NCBI GenBank assembly: GCA_937924445.1
Contig: CALDSX010000105.1
Location: 1 to 36,925 of the forward strand
Origin: an uncultured Chthoniobacterales bacterium
Lineage (GTDB): Bacteria > Verrucomicrobiota > Verrucomicrobiia > Chthoniobacterales > CALDSX01
Length of the DNA: 36,925 bases
Reading direction: 5' to 3'
In this document: positions 1 to 10,315 of the stretch, piece after piece
How the letters are laid out: every line of letters begins with the position of its first letter
Numbering within the stretch: position 1 is the stretch's first letter
Notes under the pieces: generated by a model
Told to the model about the DNA's origin: nothing
What the model saw: the letters and a program-made list of their open reading frames with translations, nothing else
Database searches by the model: none
Program-made: the position numbers and the translations under genes

Positions 1-255
1 GTTGCGTTGACCGTTGGGCGAAGAGCGGCGCCGCGGCGGCAGGCGGATATGCTCGGCGCGCTCGAGCTTCAGCAACAGCGACCGTGCGGCCATATCCTTG
101 GGCCGGCCCAGCGCATTGCGCCAGTTCCAGCACGCGCACATTTCACGGCTCAGGCGCGAGCGACATCACTCGGGATGTTCGTCCAGCAGCCCCCGGATCC
201 AAGCGATGTTCGCGCCGCTCAACTGTCGCCCTTGCACCACCAAGACGCTTGTCAT
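1..255 (-). pseudogene. Transposase-like (DUF4338/DruA-type) gene start, broken by stop codon
   Basis: The reading frame starts with ATG at 255 and runs off the window edge. It begins MTSVLVVQGRQLSGANIAW and continues through an in-frame TGA at 168-166, where a Trp codon would be expected (the following residues resume the same frame with LSRE, NWRN, GRPKDMAARS and an Arg/Pro-rich stretch). The pattern resembles from memory the N-terminal region of multicopy DUF4338 (DruA-like) proteins; I could not confirm this by search. The stop makes this copy probably inactive unless it is read through. The right-hand copy (36841 onward) is intact as far as it is visible, but it ends before this site. 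Confidence 0.65.
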
Positions 256-355
256 GGCGAGCAAGCTACGGCAGGCACCCCTCTTGAGTACAGCAAAAAC
301 TGAACTTTTTTTGTTGCGTTCGGGGGGGGGTAATCTGTTCTTCGGTTACTGATGG

Positions 356-368
356 TCCCATGGTGGGA
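356..368. repeat. Subterminal hairpin of the element, left copy
   Basis: TCCCA-TGG-TGGGA forms a perfect 5-bp stem with a 3-base loop, 16 bases inside the element terminus. The right-hand copy has CCCCA-CCA-TGGGG at the same place (36725-36737). The outermost base pair changes from T-A to C-G on both sides, a compensatory change that argues the stem is selected. Confidence 0.6.
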
Positions 369-384
369 CTACCTGAGCAGTTAC

Positions 385-408
385 CTTTTGAGAGTGCTTT
401 TGAGGGTG
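385..408. repeat. 12-bp tandem near-repeat beside element end
   Basis: Two adjacent 12-base units, CTTTTGAGAGTG and CTTTTGAGGGTG, differ at one position. They lie directly inside the left element boundary and downstream of atpC. A third partial copy (TTTTAGAGTG) is at 421-430. Their function is unknown and they may be chance. Confidence 0.35.
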
Positions 409-459
409 GCAAATCTAATATTTTAGAGTGCCTGAAAGGTTTGGTTATTCGTGCCTGTT

Positions 460-864
460 TTAGATGCGTCGGCGTTTGAGATTAAGTTGTGCCAGGGATT
501 TTGAAATGGCGGCTTCGAGAGCTGCCTTCTCATCCGGGGGAAGCTTTTCGCTCATAGCCTGTTCGGCGCGTTGGAGCGCTTTTTCGACGGCGTTTGTATC
601 AATTTCGGATTCTTCGATTGCCATGTCGGTAAGAACAGAGACAGAGTACCCGGTGATTTCAGCAAAACCGTCGCCAACGGCAAGAAACTCCTGTTTACTG
701 TTGTTCGAAATCATTAGCTCACCTGGGATGATTTTTGTGACCAACGGGATGTGCTGAGGCAAGATGCCAATTTCGCCGTCAACTCCTGGGAGCACTACCA
801 GGTCGGCCTCGCCTGTGAAGGCCGTTTTTTCTGGGGTTAAGATTTCGATTTTAAGCTTGGCCAT
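460..864 (-). CDS. atpC: F1Fo ATP synthase epsilon subunit
   Basis: Epsilon belongs to the F1 central stalk and couples rotation to catalysis; its C-terminal helices can inhibit ATP hydrolysis. The 134-residue protein begins MAKLKIEILTPEK and carries the conserved beta-sandwich segment with VLPGVDGEIGILPQH (about 25-40), followed by a two-helix region with many Ala, Glu and Lys. I chose ATG 864; an upstream in-frame start at 912 would add 16 unrelated residues. It is the last gene of the atp operon, 80 bases after atpD. No clear terminator is seen downstream, where the element at 384 begins, so the insertion may have displaced one. Confidence 0.95.
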   Translation of the reverse strand: MAKLKIEILTPEKTAFTGEADLVVLPGVDGEIGILPQHIPLVTKIIPGELMISNNSKQEFLAVGDGFAEITGYSVSVLTDMAIEESEIDTNAVEKALQRAEQAMSEKLPPDEKAALEAAISKSLAQLNLKRRRI

Positions 865-944
865 CGTGAAGATTTTATGAGAAAAGAAAGAGGGCAATGA
901 CCGTGGCGACATCCAAAGGGCGGAGGATGCTTGCCCGGGAGTGC

Positions 945-3300
<2,356 letters not shown>

Positions 3301-3345
3301 TTGAACGGTTTTGAGGAGAGGAAGAACGAGAATTTTGCTGTAGGA

Positions 3346-4887
3346 TCAATTTTTGAACGATCCTTTGAAATCTTCGTAAGATGCGGTTAGGCCTTTTTCG
3401 ATTTCATCATCGATGGCCTGCTTTGTGCGGATTGCTGAGAGGAGGGGTTCTTTGCGGGTAACAAAGTAATCCTGCAGTCGGTTCTGAAATTCTTTGACTT
3501 TCTCCACCGCAACAGAGTCAAAATACCCTTTTTGGACTCCCCAGAGGACAGCGACCTGCAGTTCGACTGGTAGCGGGGAGTATTGGTTTTGCTTGAAAAG
3601 CTCGACGATTCTCTGGCCGCGTTCGATTTGTGCTTTTGTTTTGGGATCAAGATCTGAACCGAATTGAGCAAACGCTGCGAGTTCACGAAACTGCGCTAGT
3701 TCACCTTTAATTTTTCCGGCCACTTGCTTCATTGCTTTGATTTGAGCGGCCGAGCCGACCCGGCTGACCGAGAGACCGACAGAAATAGCGGGGCGAACGC
3801 CTTGATAGAAGAGATCTGTTTCAAGATAGATTTGACCGTCGGTGATAGAAATCACGTTGGTTGGGATGTAAGCTGATACGTCTCCGGCCTGTGTTTCTAT
3901 AATTGGCAGGGCTGTTAGAGAGCCATTACCATTTTTTTCGTTCATGCGCGCACTGCGTTCGAGAAGGCGTGAGTGGAGGTAGAAAACATCCCCAGGGTAG
4001 GCTTCGCGACCGGACGGGCGGCGGAGAACAAGAGATACCTGGCGATAGGCGACAGCATGTTTGGACAGATCATCGTAAACGATCAGTGCGTCCATGCCGT
4101 TGTCCATAAACCATTCTCCCATGGCGCACCCGGCAAATGGTGCGAGGTATTGGTTGGTGGCACTATCGGAGGCCGGGGCTGACACAACAATGGTGTAGGG
4201 CATGGCTCCTCCCTCTTCGAGAACGGCGATTGTCCGTGCGACGTTGGAATTTTTTTGCCCAACCGCAACGTAGATGCAATAAAGTGGCCTAAAAGATTTG
4301 TCGCCGGACTCCTCACCTGCGCGATTAAGTCTGGCTTGGCTAAGGATGGTGTCTACGGCTATGGTGGTCTTGCCGGTGGCACGGTCACCTATGATGAGTT
4401 CACGCTGACCGCGTCCAATCGGAATCATGGCGTCAATTGGCATAATTCCCGTCTGCACTGGCTGTGATACAGAACGGCGTTTGATAATGCCGGGGGCTAT
4501 TTTTTCAACCGGATAGTAGCTTTCCGAATTGATCGGGCCTCGGCCATCAATTGGCTGACCCAAGGTATTCACTACTCTCCCAAGAAGGCTCTTTCCGACG
4601 GGAACCTGAAGCAGCCGCCCCGTGGTGCGGGCTTCCATGCCCTCGTTGATTTTTGTGTAATCACCCAAGATTATCGCGCCGACCTCGGTCTCTTCAAGAT
4701 TAAGGGCAAGACCAAAGATACCCCCTGGAAACTCGATCATCTCGTTAAGCATAACATCGCTAAGACCTTCGATTTTGGCAGTGCCATCGCCGCACTCGCG
4801 CACTGTGCCGACGTTGGATTTTACAACTCCAGTTTTGAGGTTGGCAATTTTTGTTTCGATTTCTTGGAGGACGCTTGTGCTACTCAT
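3346..4887 (-). CDS. atpA: F1Fo ATP synthase alpha subunit
   Basis: This is the non-catalytic nucleotide-binding subunit alternating with beta in the F1 head. The 513 residues match the family. The Walker A loop GDRATGKT is at 167-174, and the conserved [12 protein letters not shown] lies just before it. The segment [20 protein letters not shown] is shared with other alpha subunits, as is the C-terminal helical domain. It begins 6 bases after the atpH stop, so the two are probably translationally coupled. The leader CCTGAGACCC before ATG 4887 holds no strong ribosome binding site. Confidence 0.98.
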   Translation of the reverse strand: MSSTSVLQEIETKIANLKTGVVKSNVGTVRECGDGTAKIEGLSDVMLNEMIEFPGGIFGLALNLEETEVGAIILGDYTKINEGMEARTTGRLLQVPVGKSLLGRVVNTLGQPIDGRGPINSESYYPVEKIAPGIIKRRSVSQPVQTGIMPIDAMIPIGRGQRELIIGDRATGKTTIAVDTILSQARLNRAGEESGDKSFRPLYCIYVAVGQKNSNVARTIAVLEEGGAMPYTIVVSAPASDSATNQYLAPFAGCAMGEWFMDNGMDALIVYDDLSKHAVAYRQVSLVLRRPSGREAYPGDVFYLHSRLLERSARMNEKNGNGSLTALPIIETQAGDVSAYIPTNVISITDGQIYLETDLFYQGVRPAISVGLSVSRVGSAAQIKAMKQVAGKIKGELAQFRELAAFAQFGSDLDPKTKAQIERGQRIVELFKQNQYSPLPVELQVAVLWGVQKGYFDSVAVEKVKEFQNRLQDYFVTRKEPLLSAIRTKQAIDDEIEKGLTASYEDFKGSFKN

Positions 4888-4893
4888 TGGGTC

Positions 4894-5295
4894 TCAGGCT
4901 TGTTGAAATTCTTGTTTGAGTCGGTCGAGGCAACCCGTTAAGCTAGCATCCCAGACATCGCTGCCGACTTTAATTCGGATGCCTCCGATGAGAGAGGGGT
5001 TGGCTGTAAAGTAGACGGTTGTGGCAGTTCCATATCGTTTTTGTATTTGTGCAACGATTTTTCCGCATAGCGCATTGCTGAGCACAGTAGCGGTTTCCAC
5101 ATGAGCGGTCTGTTTGGCTTCTTCGATGCGAACAAGGCGACGAAATTCCTGCAAAATCGCTAGATGGTTGCGTGGGGCTGCGGAGTCGAGCGCTTGGAGT
5201 TGTTTCAGGGCTTTTTCCCTATCGTATTGGCCGTCTGTAAAACAGGCGCGGAAGAGCGATTTCGCAATTTTTTTTGTTTCGCGAGTGGCCTTCAT
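4894..5295 (-). CDS. atpH: F1Fo ATP synthase delta subunit, unusually short
   Basis: Delta joins the top of F1 to the peripheral stalk. Position between atpF and atpA and the C-terminal segment NPSLIGGIRIKVGSDVWDAS, followed by LTGCLDRL, identify it: that is the conserved delta C-terminal domain. At 133 residues it is about 45 shorter than the usual 175-180. The shortage is in the N-terminal helical domain, where only about 60 residues precede the linker, instead of about 105. The start ATG 5295 is the only sensible one, and no frameshifted upstream piece is evident in the 50 bases to atpF. It may be a lineage-specific compact form. Confidence 0.88.
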   Translation of the reverse strand: MKATRETKKIAKSLFRACFTDGQYDREKALKQLQALDSAAPRNHLAILQEFRRLVRIEEAKQTAHVETATVLSNALCGKIVAQIQKRYGTATTVYFTANPSLIGGIRIKVGSDVWDASLTGCLDRLKQEFQQA

Positions 5296-5345
5296 TAGAG
5301 CGCGGAGGGGAATCGAGGTGGTAGAGAGATATATTTTGGTGGAAA

Positions 5346-5855
5346 TCAGTTCGACATATGGCGAACGGCATCTTCGCTGAGACGTTTTTGATCATCCGGA
5401 GTCAAAATACGGCCGACGACCCTCCCTGTTGTCTCGACAACGAGTCGTCCGATCTCTGCCCGGAGTTCGGCAACCATTTTCTCGTGTTCGAGAGCTGTTG
5501 CTTCTTTTGCTTTTTCGACAATTCGTGCGGCCTCGGAGATTGCCTCCTGTTTTTTTCGTTCGGAAAGAGCTGCACCTGCGTCGCGGGCTTCGTTGATCAG
5601 ACGTTGGGCTTCGGCGGCCGCTTTTTCGACGATCTCTTTGTGGCGTATCTCGGCATCGGCAAGTTGTTGTTTGATTCGTTCGTAGTTGGCCTCTGATTCA
5701 GCAATCCGTCGGCGACGTTCTTCTAAAACCGAAATAACTGGCCCGAACGCATATTTCTTAAGGATAAGATAAACCGTCGCAAAGACAATAATCTGAGCGA
5801 GAAGCTTGGGCCAGTCGAAACCGACTGTGTTTAGAAAGTTAAGAACTTCTTGCAT
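5346..5855 (-). CDS. atpF: F1Fo ATP synthase b subunit
   Basis: This is the peripheral-stalk subunit, anchored by one N-terminal transmembrane helix (about residues 14-36, LLAQIIVFATVYLILKKYAF) and continued by a long charged coiled coil rich in Glu, Lys, Arg and Ala. FGPVISVLEERRRRIAES is the typical hinge. The length of 169 is usual. There is a single b gene and no b' duplicate. It follows the c-subunit gene after an unusually long 158-base spacer that holds a strong hairpin (5970-5995). Confidence 0.96.
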   Translation of the reverse strand: MQEVLNFLNTVGFDWPKLLAQIIVFATVYLILKKYAFGPVISVLEERRRRIAESEANYERIKQQLADAEIRHKEIVEKAAAEAQRLINEARDAGAALSERKKQEAISEAARIVEKAKEATALEHEKMVAELRAEIGRLVVETTGRVVGRILTPDDQKRLSEDAVRHMSN

Positions 5856-5969
5856 GGGAATGCGTTTGGCAGGATAGGCGACAAACTACGGGTTTTTGTA
5901 GCCCCACTCTTTCGCAGAGAAGAGGGCAGGTTATGTCAAGAGGTATATGTTGAGGAGATGCTGGGAGTC

Positions 5970-5995
5970 CCGGACTGGGATCAACCCCAGTCCGG
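5970..5995 (-). promoter_or_regulatory. Strong hairpin between atpE and atpF
   Basis: CCGGACTGGG and CCCAGTCCGG form a perfect 10-bp stem with a 6-base loop. The hairpin lies 19 bases after the atpE stop, in the atpE-atpF spacer. No T-run follows on the transcribed (minus) strand, so it is not a classical intrinsic terminator. A 3' hairpin that protects the atpE message, or a partial attenuator, would suit the high c-subunit copy number. That role is an inference. Confidence 0.65.
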
Positions 5996-6013
5996 AACGG
6001 TGCAAAATTCTGT

Positions 6014-6265
6014 TCAGCCGACGAAGGCGAGGACCAGTGCGTAGATGGCAATGGCTTCGGCAAGTGCCATTCCAATAATAGCGATTGTGAGGATTTTTCC
6101 AAAAGCACCGGGGTTACGCCCCACCGCCTCGACAGCTTTAAAGCCGACCAGTCCGACGGCGATGGCGGCGCCGAAGCCGGCGATTGCGAGGCCAAGATTG
6201 CCGGAGATGCCTTTGGCTACGGCTTGGGCTCCTTCGTTGGCGGCGAGTAGAAGCAGATCAGTCAT
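6014..6265 (-). CDS. atpE: F1Fo ATP synthase c subunit
   Basis: This is the proteolipid that forms the rotating membrane c-ring. The 83 residues make two transmembrane helices. Helix 1 is Gly/Ala-rich (GLAIAGFGAAIAVGLVGF), the polar loop contains GRNPGAF, and helix 2 carries the ion-binding glutamate in GMALAEAIAIYAL. The residue after that Glu is Ala instead of the Ser/Thr typical of sodium-binding rings, which suggests proton coupling; this is inferred by comparison with known rings. It lies between atpB and atpF. Confidence 0.97.
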   Translation of the reverse strand: MTDLLLLAANEGAQAVAKGISGNLGLAIAGFGAAIAVGLVGFKAVEAVGRNPGAFGKILTIAIIGMALAEAIAIYALVLAFVG

Positions 6266-6392
6266 GGTATGTGAGTATTGGTGTTCAGTTTAGTTTTTGT
6301 GTTTTTTCTCCGACGCCCACGCTTTTATACGCATGGTCCCGACGGTGAAATGGTCTCGGTTGCGAGTTTTCCTGATCCCGCAATTGCTTTGT

Positions 6393-7220
6393 TTAGTGCT
6401 CGTGCCCTTCCTCGTCGTCGTGGGATGTGGAGAGGCGAATATAGACTGCACAAAGCAGAGTAAAGACAAGCGCTTGGAGCAAAGCGACCAAGATTTCAAG
6501 AAAATAAAAAGGCAATGGGGCAAGGACGGAGAGCAGAAAAGAAAATGCGCTGGGTAATTTATCTCCCAGACCGCTCATTGTGTGTAGTAATGTTTCACCG
6601 GCATAAATATTTCCGTAGAGACGCAGGGAGAGGGAAAGAGGTCGAAAAGCCGTTGAGATGACTTCGATGAATCCTACGAAAATAAAAATAGGCAGTAGTC
6701 CGAGTGCCATCGCTTTGCCCAAGCCACCCTTGGGCCCAAACATATGAACCATGAAATTTTTGAATCCGACCGTTTGCATCGTCCAATTTAACCATAAGAA
6801 CATAAAGACGAGAGCCATCCCAAAAGTCATGTTCAGATCAGCGTTGGATGGACGAAGCAATGGTATGGCAATTTCATTAGCGCTGCGCAAAGGTCCAAGT
6901 TCCCCGTTAGGCCCGACCGAACCTATGGTGCCCACACCGGGCAGGAGACCAAACCAGTTGGCGGTGACAATGAAAATGAAAAGGGTGCAGAGGAAGGGTA
7001 GCACTTTACCCACAAGCTCTTTTCCAACAATTCCCTCAAGCGTTTCGTAAAGCTGTTCAACGATGAACTCAAAAAGATTTTGTGGGGTGTTTGCCGGGAC
7101 GAGCCCCAAGCTTTTCGTCGCACGTCGCGCAAAAAAAAGAATGAGACCAGCGACAATTACCGAGACCAAAAGTGAATTGCTCAGCCATGAGATCGACGGC
7201 GTGAGGAGCTTTGCGCTCAT
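6393..7220 (-). CDS. atpB: F1Fo ATP synthase a subunit
   Basis: This is the membrane stator subunit that provides the proton half-channels. Several transmembrane helices are evident, starting at SLLVSVIVAGLILFFA. The family segment ANWFGLLPG follows, and the essential Arg lies in LSLRLYGNIYAGE. The C-terminus ends with a His/Asp/Glu-rich tail (DDEEGHEH). I chose ATG 7220 (275 residues); an in-frame TTG at 7286 would add 22 residues (including HFTTAIDHTLLAS) and cannot be excluded, since neither start has a Shine-Dalgarno motif. It is the first gene of the operon. No atpI precedes it. Confidence 0.95.
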   Translation of the reverse strand: MSAKLLTPSISWLSNSLLVSVIVAGLILFFARRATKSLGLVPANTPQNLFEFIVEQLYETLEGIVGKELVGKVLPFLCTLFIFIVTANWFGLLPGVGTIGSVGPNGELGPLRSANEIAIPLLRPSNADLNMTFGMALVFMFLWLNWTMQTVGFKNFMVHMFGPKGGLGKAMALGLLPIFIFVGFIEVISTAFRPLSLSLRLYGNIYAGETLLHTMSGLGDKLPSAFSFLLSVLAPLPFYFLEILVALLQALVFTLLCAVYIRLSTSHDDEEGHEH

Positions 7221-7458
7221 GTCAACGCTGGCCAGGAGGGTGTGATCGATTGCGGTGGTAAAATGACTCAAGCTAGGTGGGAGCAAATTGAAAGGAAAGG
7301 TTGATTAGCAAGACGCTTAGACCGGGGCCCGAGTTCAAGCTCTCGCGAAGCTGGATATTTAAGCAAGACGTCGAAATAGACAAGCCGAAATTTTTCAAAT
7401 GTTTAAAATAAACTTTTTGCCCGATTTCTTGTATTTCTGAGGCGGTGTTGGGGTGATG
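7221..7458 (-). promoter_or_regulatory. Leader region of the atp operon
   Basis: There is no gene between atpB and the stop of the upstream reading frame at 7459. The atp promoter should lie here unless the operon reads through from ruvA. The best match I see is TTGTCT (7383-7378), a 16-base gap and TAAATA (7361-7356), which is weak. The stretch around 7385-7420 is AT-rich. No clear terminator for the upstream gene is visible. Confidence 0.25.
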
Positions 7459-8799
7459 TCAGCTCACGATCGTGCACGGTGCGAGGATGGCTTCCGACAT
7501 CCCGTGAAGCAACTTTTTGTCAGCAGGTACAATAGCCGCCAGAATGCCACGTAAGTGGCTTGCATTGTCTTCAACAAAAAAGTAAGGGCATAGGCGGACC
7601 CGTCCCTGCATGAGTTCGATGCGCCCGGATTCCTTATCAAAATAAGGGTGTGTCACCAGTTTCGATCGAGCGAAGCGCTGAAGTATCCAGGGATGCGCAG
7701 GAAAATCTGACAGCGCCCGTTCCAGAGCAACGCTCCATTGAACCTGAGATGAGTCTTGTCCGATTATAACGCCGCGACTACCCCAAGCGAGTGGAGAAAA
7801 TCCGCTGATTTTTAACGCAAACGCGCGATCTTTCTGGCTGAAGTCTGCAAGTTCGGCAAAGTCCCGAATCCCGAGATCCGGAAGTTCAGCGTTGTAAGGA
7901 AGCGGTGTTGGGTCAACGACCCACGCGCGAGGGATGGCTTTCTTCAGGCGCTCGAAATGGCGTGCCCCAAGCTCTCTCGTCCAAAATTCGCGCAGAGGGT
8001 GGAGGTGGAGGAAAGCGAGCCAAAGTTTTTCTTCGAGGAAGGCTTTGGGCTCCGGTGTGAGCCAAATTTCTCTTTCATGTGCTCTGGCCCATAGCGCGGG
8101 CCACTGCGGAATGTTTGGCAGATCGAATAATTCGAAAAAACGATAGATTGTCTTGCAAAAAAGCTCCTCAATGGGTGTTTGTTCATCAAGAATTTTTGGC
8201 GCGCGCCTGTTGAAAGCTCGGCCGATTTCGTCGGCGATCCATTCCATCTCGGGTCGGTAATCTGATGACTCCTTGGAGACATAGATGTCTCCATTATCGA
8301 GCAGGTGTGCAAAACTTTCGATCATCCCCAGAGGGCCACCAATAATCTCAAAGCCAAGCGAGGAATATGTTTTATTGAGCCATGCTGTAAGGCCTATCCC
8401 GCCGGGTAAACTGTCAATTTCCGAAACTGCAAAACTCTCTTCACCAAGGATCAAGTCTGGGCGGATGATCTGGGGAATGCGATCGGTGAGAATTCTCTCA
8501 CGACCCGCAGCCACAACATCAGGTGGTTTGCCAGCATCAAGCAGCGTTGCTACCCAAGCTGGTGCTGTCCCTTTGCACGAACGGCGATAAAGGAGATCCG
8601 CCGCTTTTAAAAAAAGGTAAAGATGATGCCCGAGATGTTCGATTTCGGCAGCCAAACGGGCTGAAAGAGGAAATGGCTCAGGTGAAATTAGCCACGTTTT
8701 TCCTGCGAACAATCCCCCGTCGGGAATCTGAGAAATAACGAAGCGCGCAGCCTCGATCGAGTTGCGAAGGTGGCAAGTAGTTGACGGTGCAATGCTCAT
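7459..8799 (-). CDS. Unidentified protein, possibly ATP-grasp-like, coupled to ruvA
   Basis: I do not recognise this 446-residue soluble protein as a named family. Its middle holds RPDLILGEESFAVSEIDSLP, followed by GGIGLTAWLNKTY. That acidic plus Gly-rich pattern resembles substrate and metal sites of permuted ATP-grasp ligases that modify peptides or glutathione-like compounds. A later part has RGVIIGQDSS, and the C-terminal third has RLCPYFFVEDNASHLRGILA. There is no signal peptide or membrane helix. The start ATG 8799 overlaps the ruvA stop by one base (TGATG), implying translational coupling. Nothing suggests a link to recombination beyond that coupling. The ligase idea is a guess; existence as a gene is near certain. 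Confidence 0.8.
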   Translation of the reverse strand: MSIAPSTTCHLRNSIEAARFVISQIPDGGLFAGKTWLISPEPFPLSARLAAEIEHLGHHLYLFLKAADLLYRRSCKGTAPAWVATLLDAGKPPDVVAAGRERILTDRIPQIIRPDLILGEESFAVSEIDSLPGGIGLTAWLNKTYSSLGFEIIGGPLGMIESFAHLLDNGDIYVSKESSDYRPEMEWIADEIGRAFNRRAPKILDEQTPIEELFCKTIYRFFELFDLPNIPQWPALWARAHEREIWLTPEPKAFLEEKLWLAFLHLHPLREFWTRELGARHFERLKKAIPRAWVVDPTPLPYNAELPDLGIRDFAELADFSQKDRAFALKISGFSPLAWGSRGVIIGQDSSQVQWSVALERALSDFPAHPWILQRFARSKLVTHPYFDKESGRIELMQGRVRLCPYFFVEDNASHLRGILAAIVPADKKLLHGMSEAILAPCTIVS

Positions 8800-9407
8800 C
8801 AGGAGCCGACCAAAATGCGAAGAGCACTACGAACGAGGTCGTCTGCGACCGGAGAGGTGCTCTGTTCCAACACCTTGCGGACCGCTTTTTGTGCGTCCAC
8901 TTGTTTATAACCAAGAGAAATCAGAGCGAGAACGGCATCGTTCATAGCAGATGATGTCGGGTCGGGACATTTTGTGGTTGATGCAGCCTCCCATGCGGCT
9001 GCGACACCGACTTTGTCTTTCAATTCGAGGACAATCCGTTCAGCCGTTTTTTTTCCCAGTCCGCTGATCTTTGAGATGGCCACAATATCGGCGTTGACCA
9101 CCGCTGCTTTGAACACAGCGACGGGCATGCCACTCAAAACAGCCAGAGCCAATTTAGGTCCTACGCCGGAAACGTGCTGAACCAAGAGCTGGAACAAATC
9201 CCGCTCCGCTTCTGTTATGAAGCCATACAGCACTTGAGCATCCTCCCTAATGGCCAGATGCGTGAGCAAGCGCACCTCTGCCCCAGGTGAAGGGAGTTTG
9301 TCAAAGCTCGACAGTGGAATCTCGACTTGGTATCCAACACCGTTTACATCAATAACCGCACGGGTTGGCAGAGCCGAGTGCAAGATGCCTTTAAGAAATG
9401 CGATCAT
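8799..9407 (-). CDS. ruvA: Holliday junction DNA helicase subunit RuvA
   Basis: RuvA binds Holliday junctions and loads the RuvB motor for branch migration. Starting at ATG 9407, which gives MIAFLKGILHS, the protein has 202 residues, nearly the E. coli length. Domain I is an OB fold with AVIDVNGVGYQVEIPLSSF. Domain II contains the helix-hairpin-helix pairs (VSGVGPKLALAVLSG and ISGLGKKTAERIVLELKDK). Domain III (ALISLGYKQVDAQKAV) is the RuvB contact. A longer frame back to 9494 lacks family similarity. ruvB and ruvC are not in the window. The stop overlaps the next gene. Confidence 0.96.
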   Translation of the reverse strand: MIAFLKGILHSALPTRAVIDVNGVGYQVEIPLSSFDKLPSPGAEVRLLTHLAIREDAQVLYGFITEAERDLFQLLVQHVSGVGPKLALAVLSGMPVAVFKAAVVNADIVAISKISGLGKKTAERIVLELKDKVGVAAAWEAASTTKCPDPTSSAMNDAVLALISLGYKQVDAQKAVRKVLEQSTSPVADDLVRSALRILVGS

Positions 9408-9558
9408 TCGAAAAGGTGTAGCAGTGGTACAAACGAGATCAAATGCGAGTTCGGGCGATTCTGCGAAAGAGCTAAACTTGGTTTGAACATCCAACCCGAC
9501 GGGTTATCTATAGACCGCCCGTCTGGTTGCCCGTGCAAGCTGCGGGTAGATACTGCTC
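9408..9558. promoter_or_regulatory. Divergent ruvA / L,D-transpeptidase promoter region
   Basis: This 151-base divergent spacer must serve both directions. It holds a compact inverted repeat AACCC-GAC-GGGTT (9493-9505). It also has a wider one, GACGGG at 9498-9503 and CCCGTC at 9518-9523, around the AT-rich TTATCTATAG. These could be an operator; no specific regulator can be named. No convincing -35/-10 pair was found. Confidence 0.3.
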
Positions 9559-10290
9559 ATGATAGCCCGCTGCCTCAATAAAAAAATATCGCTTCTTGAA
9601 GTCCAATCTGCTTGCGCTCTGTTTTTTTGCTTGCTGACGGCGTCGAGTTGGGCCCAGGGGAATCCCGCCCGGGGTCAACATGTTAGCCCTTTGCCCCAAG
9701 TTCGCCAGGTTGTTGTGGAATCTTCTAGCGCGCCGCAAGAAGTCCCCCGTTCGCAGCCTCCGACGGCTCCGCGCCAGCGTGTTGAACGCAAAAAGGCCAG
9801 CGAGCTCATTCAGGAGCAGGAGGCTCCAAAAATCTCCTCACAACTTCTTGAACGCATGACACCCGATACAGCACGAATTGTGGTGTCAATTTCTAAACAA
9901 CGCGCATTTCTAATCGCTAACGACCAAATCGTAATAGACACTCCTGTCTCCACAGGCAAGCGCGCTGGGTGGACACCGACAGGCGACTTCACTATTCTTC
10001 AAAAGAACAAAGAGCACCGCTCAAATATCTACGGCAGCTATGTTGACAACAAGGGCCGTATCGTCCGATCTGGCGTTAGCACTCGGATTGATTCTGCCCC
10101 AAGTGGCACTCGATTCGTTGGGGCACCGATGTGGCATTTCATGCGGCTGACATGGACAGGTATTGGCCTTCATGAAGGAGAATTACCAGGGTATCCTGCA
10201 TCGCATGGATGTATCCGGTTACCTGGACACATTGCTGAGATGATTTTTGGAAAAGTCGTTGTCGGCACCCCCGTTTCCATTATTCCTTAA
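9559..10290 (+). CDS. L,D-transpeptidase (YkuD domain), secreted
   Basis: L,D-transpeptidases make 3-3 cross-links in peptidoglycan or attach proteins to it. The 243-residue protein has an N-terminal hydrophobic signal (about 16-33, ending SSWAQG), then a Pro/Gln/Ser-rich low-complexity linker to about 100. The YkuD domain starts at RIVVSISKQRAFLI. The catalytic site is clear: His205 in GLHEGELPG and Cys218 in ASHGCIRLP. PVSTGKRAGWTPTGDF is the usual beta-strand motif. It is transcribed divergently from ruvA and 25 bases ahead of trpS. The substrate specificity cannot be read from the sequence. Confidence 0.93.
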   Translation: MIARCLNKKISLLEVQSACALFFCLLTASSWAQGNPARGQHVSPLPQVRQVVVESSSAPQEVPRSQPPTAPRQRVERKKASELIQEQEAPKISSQLLERMTPDTARIVVSISKQRAFLIANDQIVIDTPVSTGKRAGWTPTGDFTILQKNKEHRSNIYGSYVDNKGRIVRSGVSTRIDSAPSGTRFVGAPMWHFMRLTWTGIGLHEGELPGYPASHGCIRLPGHIAEMIFGKVVVGTPVSIIP

Positions 10291-10315
10291 ACTTTTTTAT
10301 CTTAAACATCGTCTT

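Larger units (their letters stand above)
1..384 (-). mobile_element. Insertion element copy, 5' part (left edge)
   Basis: Positions 1-384, read on the minus strand, match positions 36709-36925 read on the plus strand. The match starts at an identical terminus, GTAACTGCTCAGGTAG, at 384 here and 36709 there, and unrelated sequence follows immediately inside both copies. That sharp boundary defines one end of the element. The order is: terminus, small hairpin, a run of nine G (322-330), about 130 bases of leader, then a transposase-like reading frame starting at 255. The other end lies outside the window. The two copies differ at only 4 of 85 aligned coding bases but more often in the leader, so they are separate insertions of one family. 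The element sits 75 bases downstream of atpC. Confidence 0.85.

Noticed and set aside
5358-5696. 112-residue plus-strand frame opposite atpF
   Set aside because: It is the antisense shadow of the atpF coiled-coil coding sequence, with a Cys/Phe-rich composition typical of such shadows.
5970-5995. The atpE-atpF hairpin as an intrinsic terminator
   Set aside because: No T-run follows on the transcribed strand and essential operon genes lie downstream.
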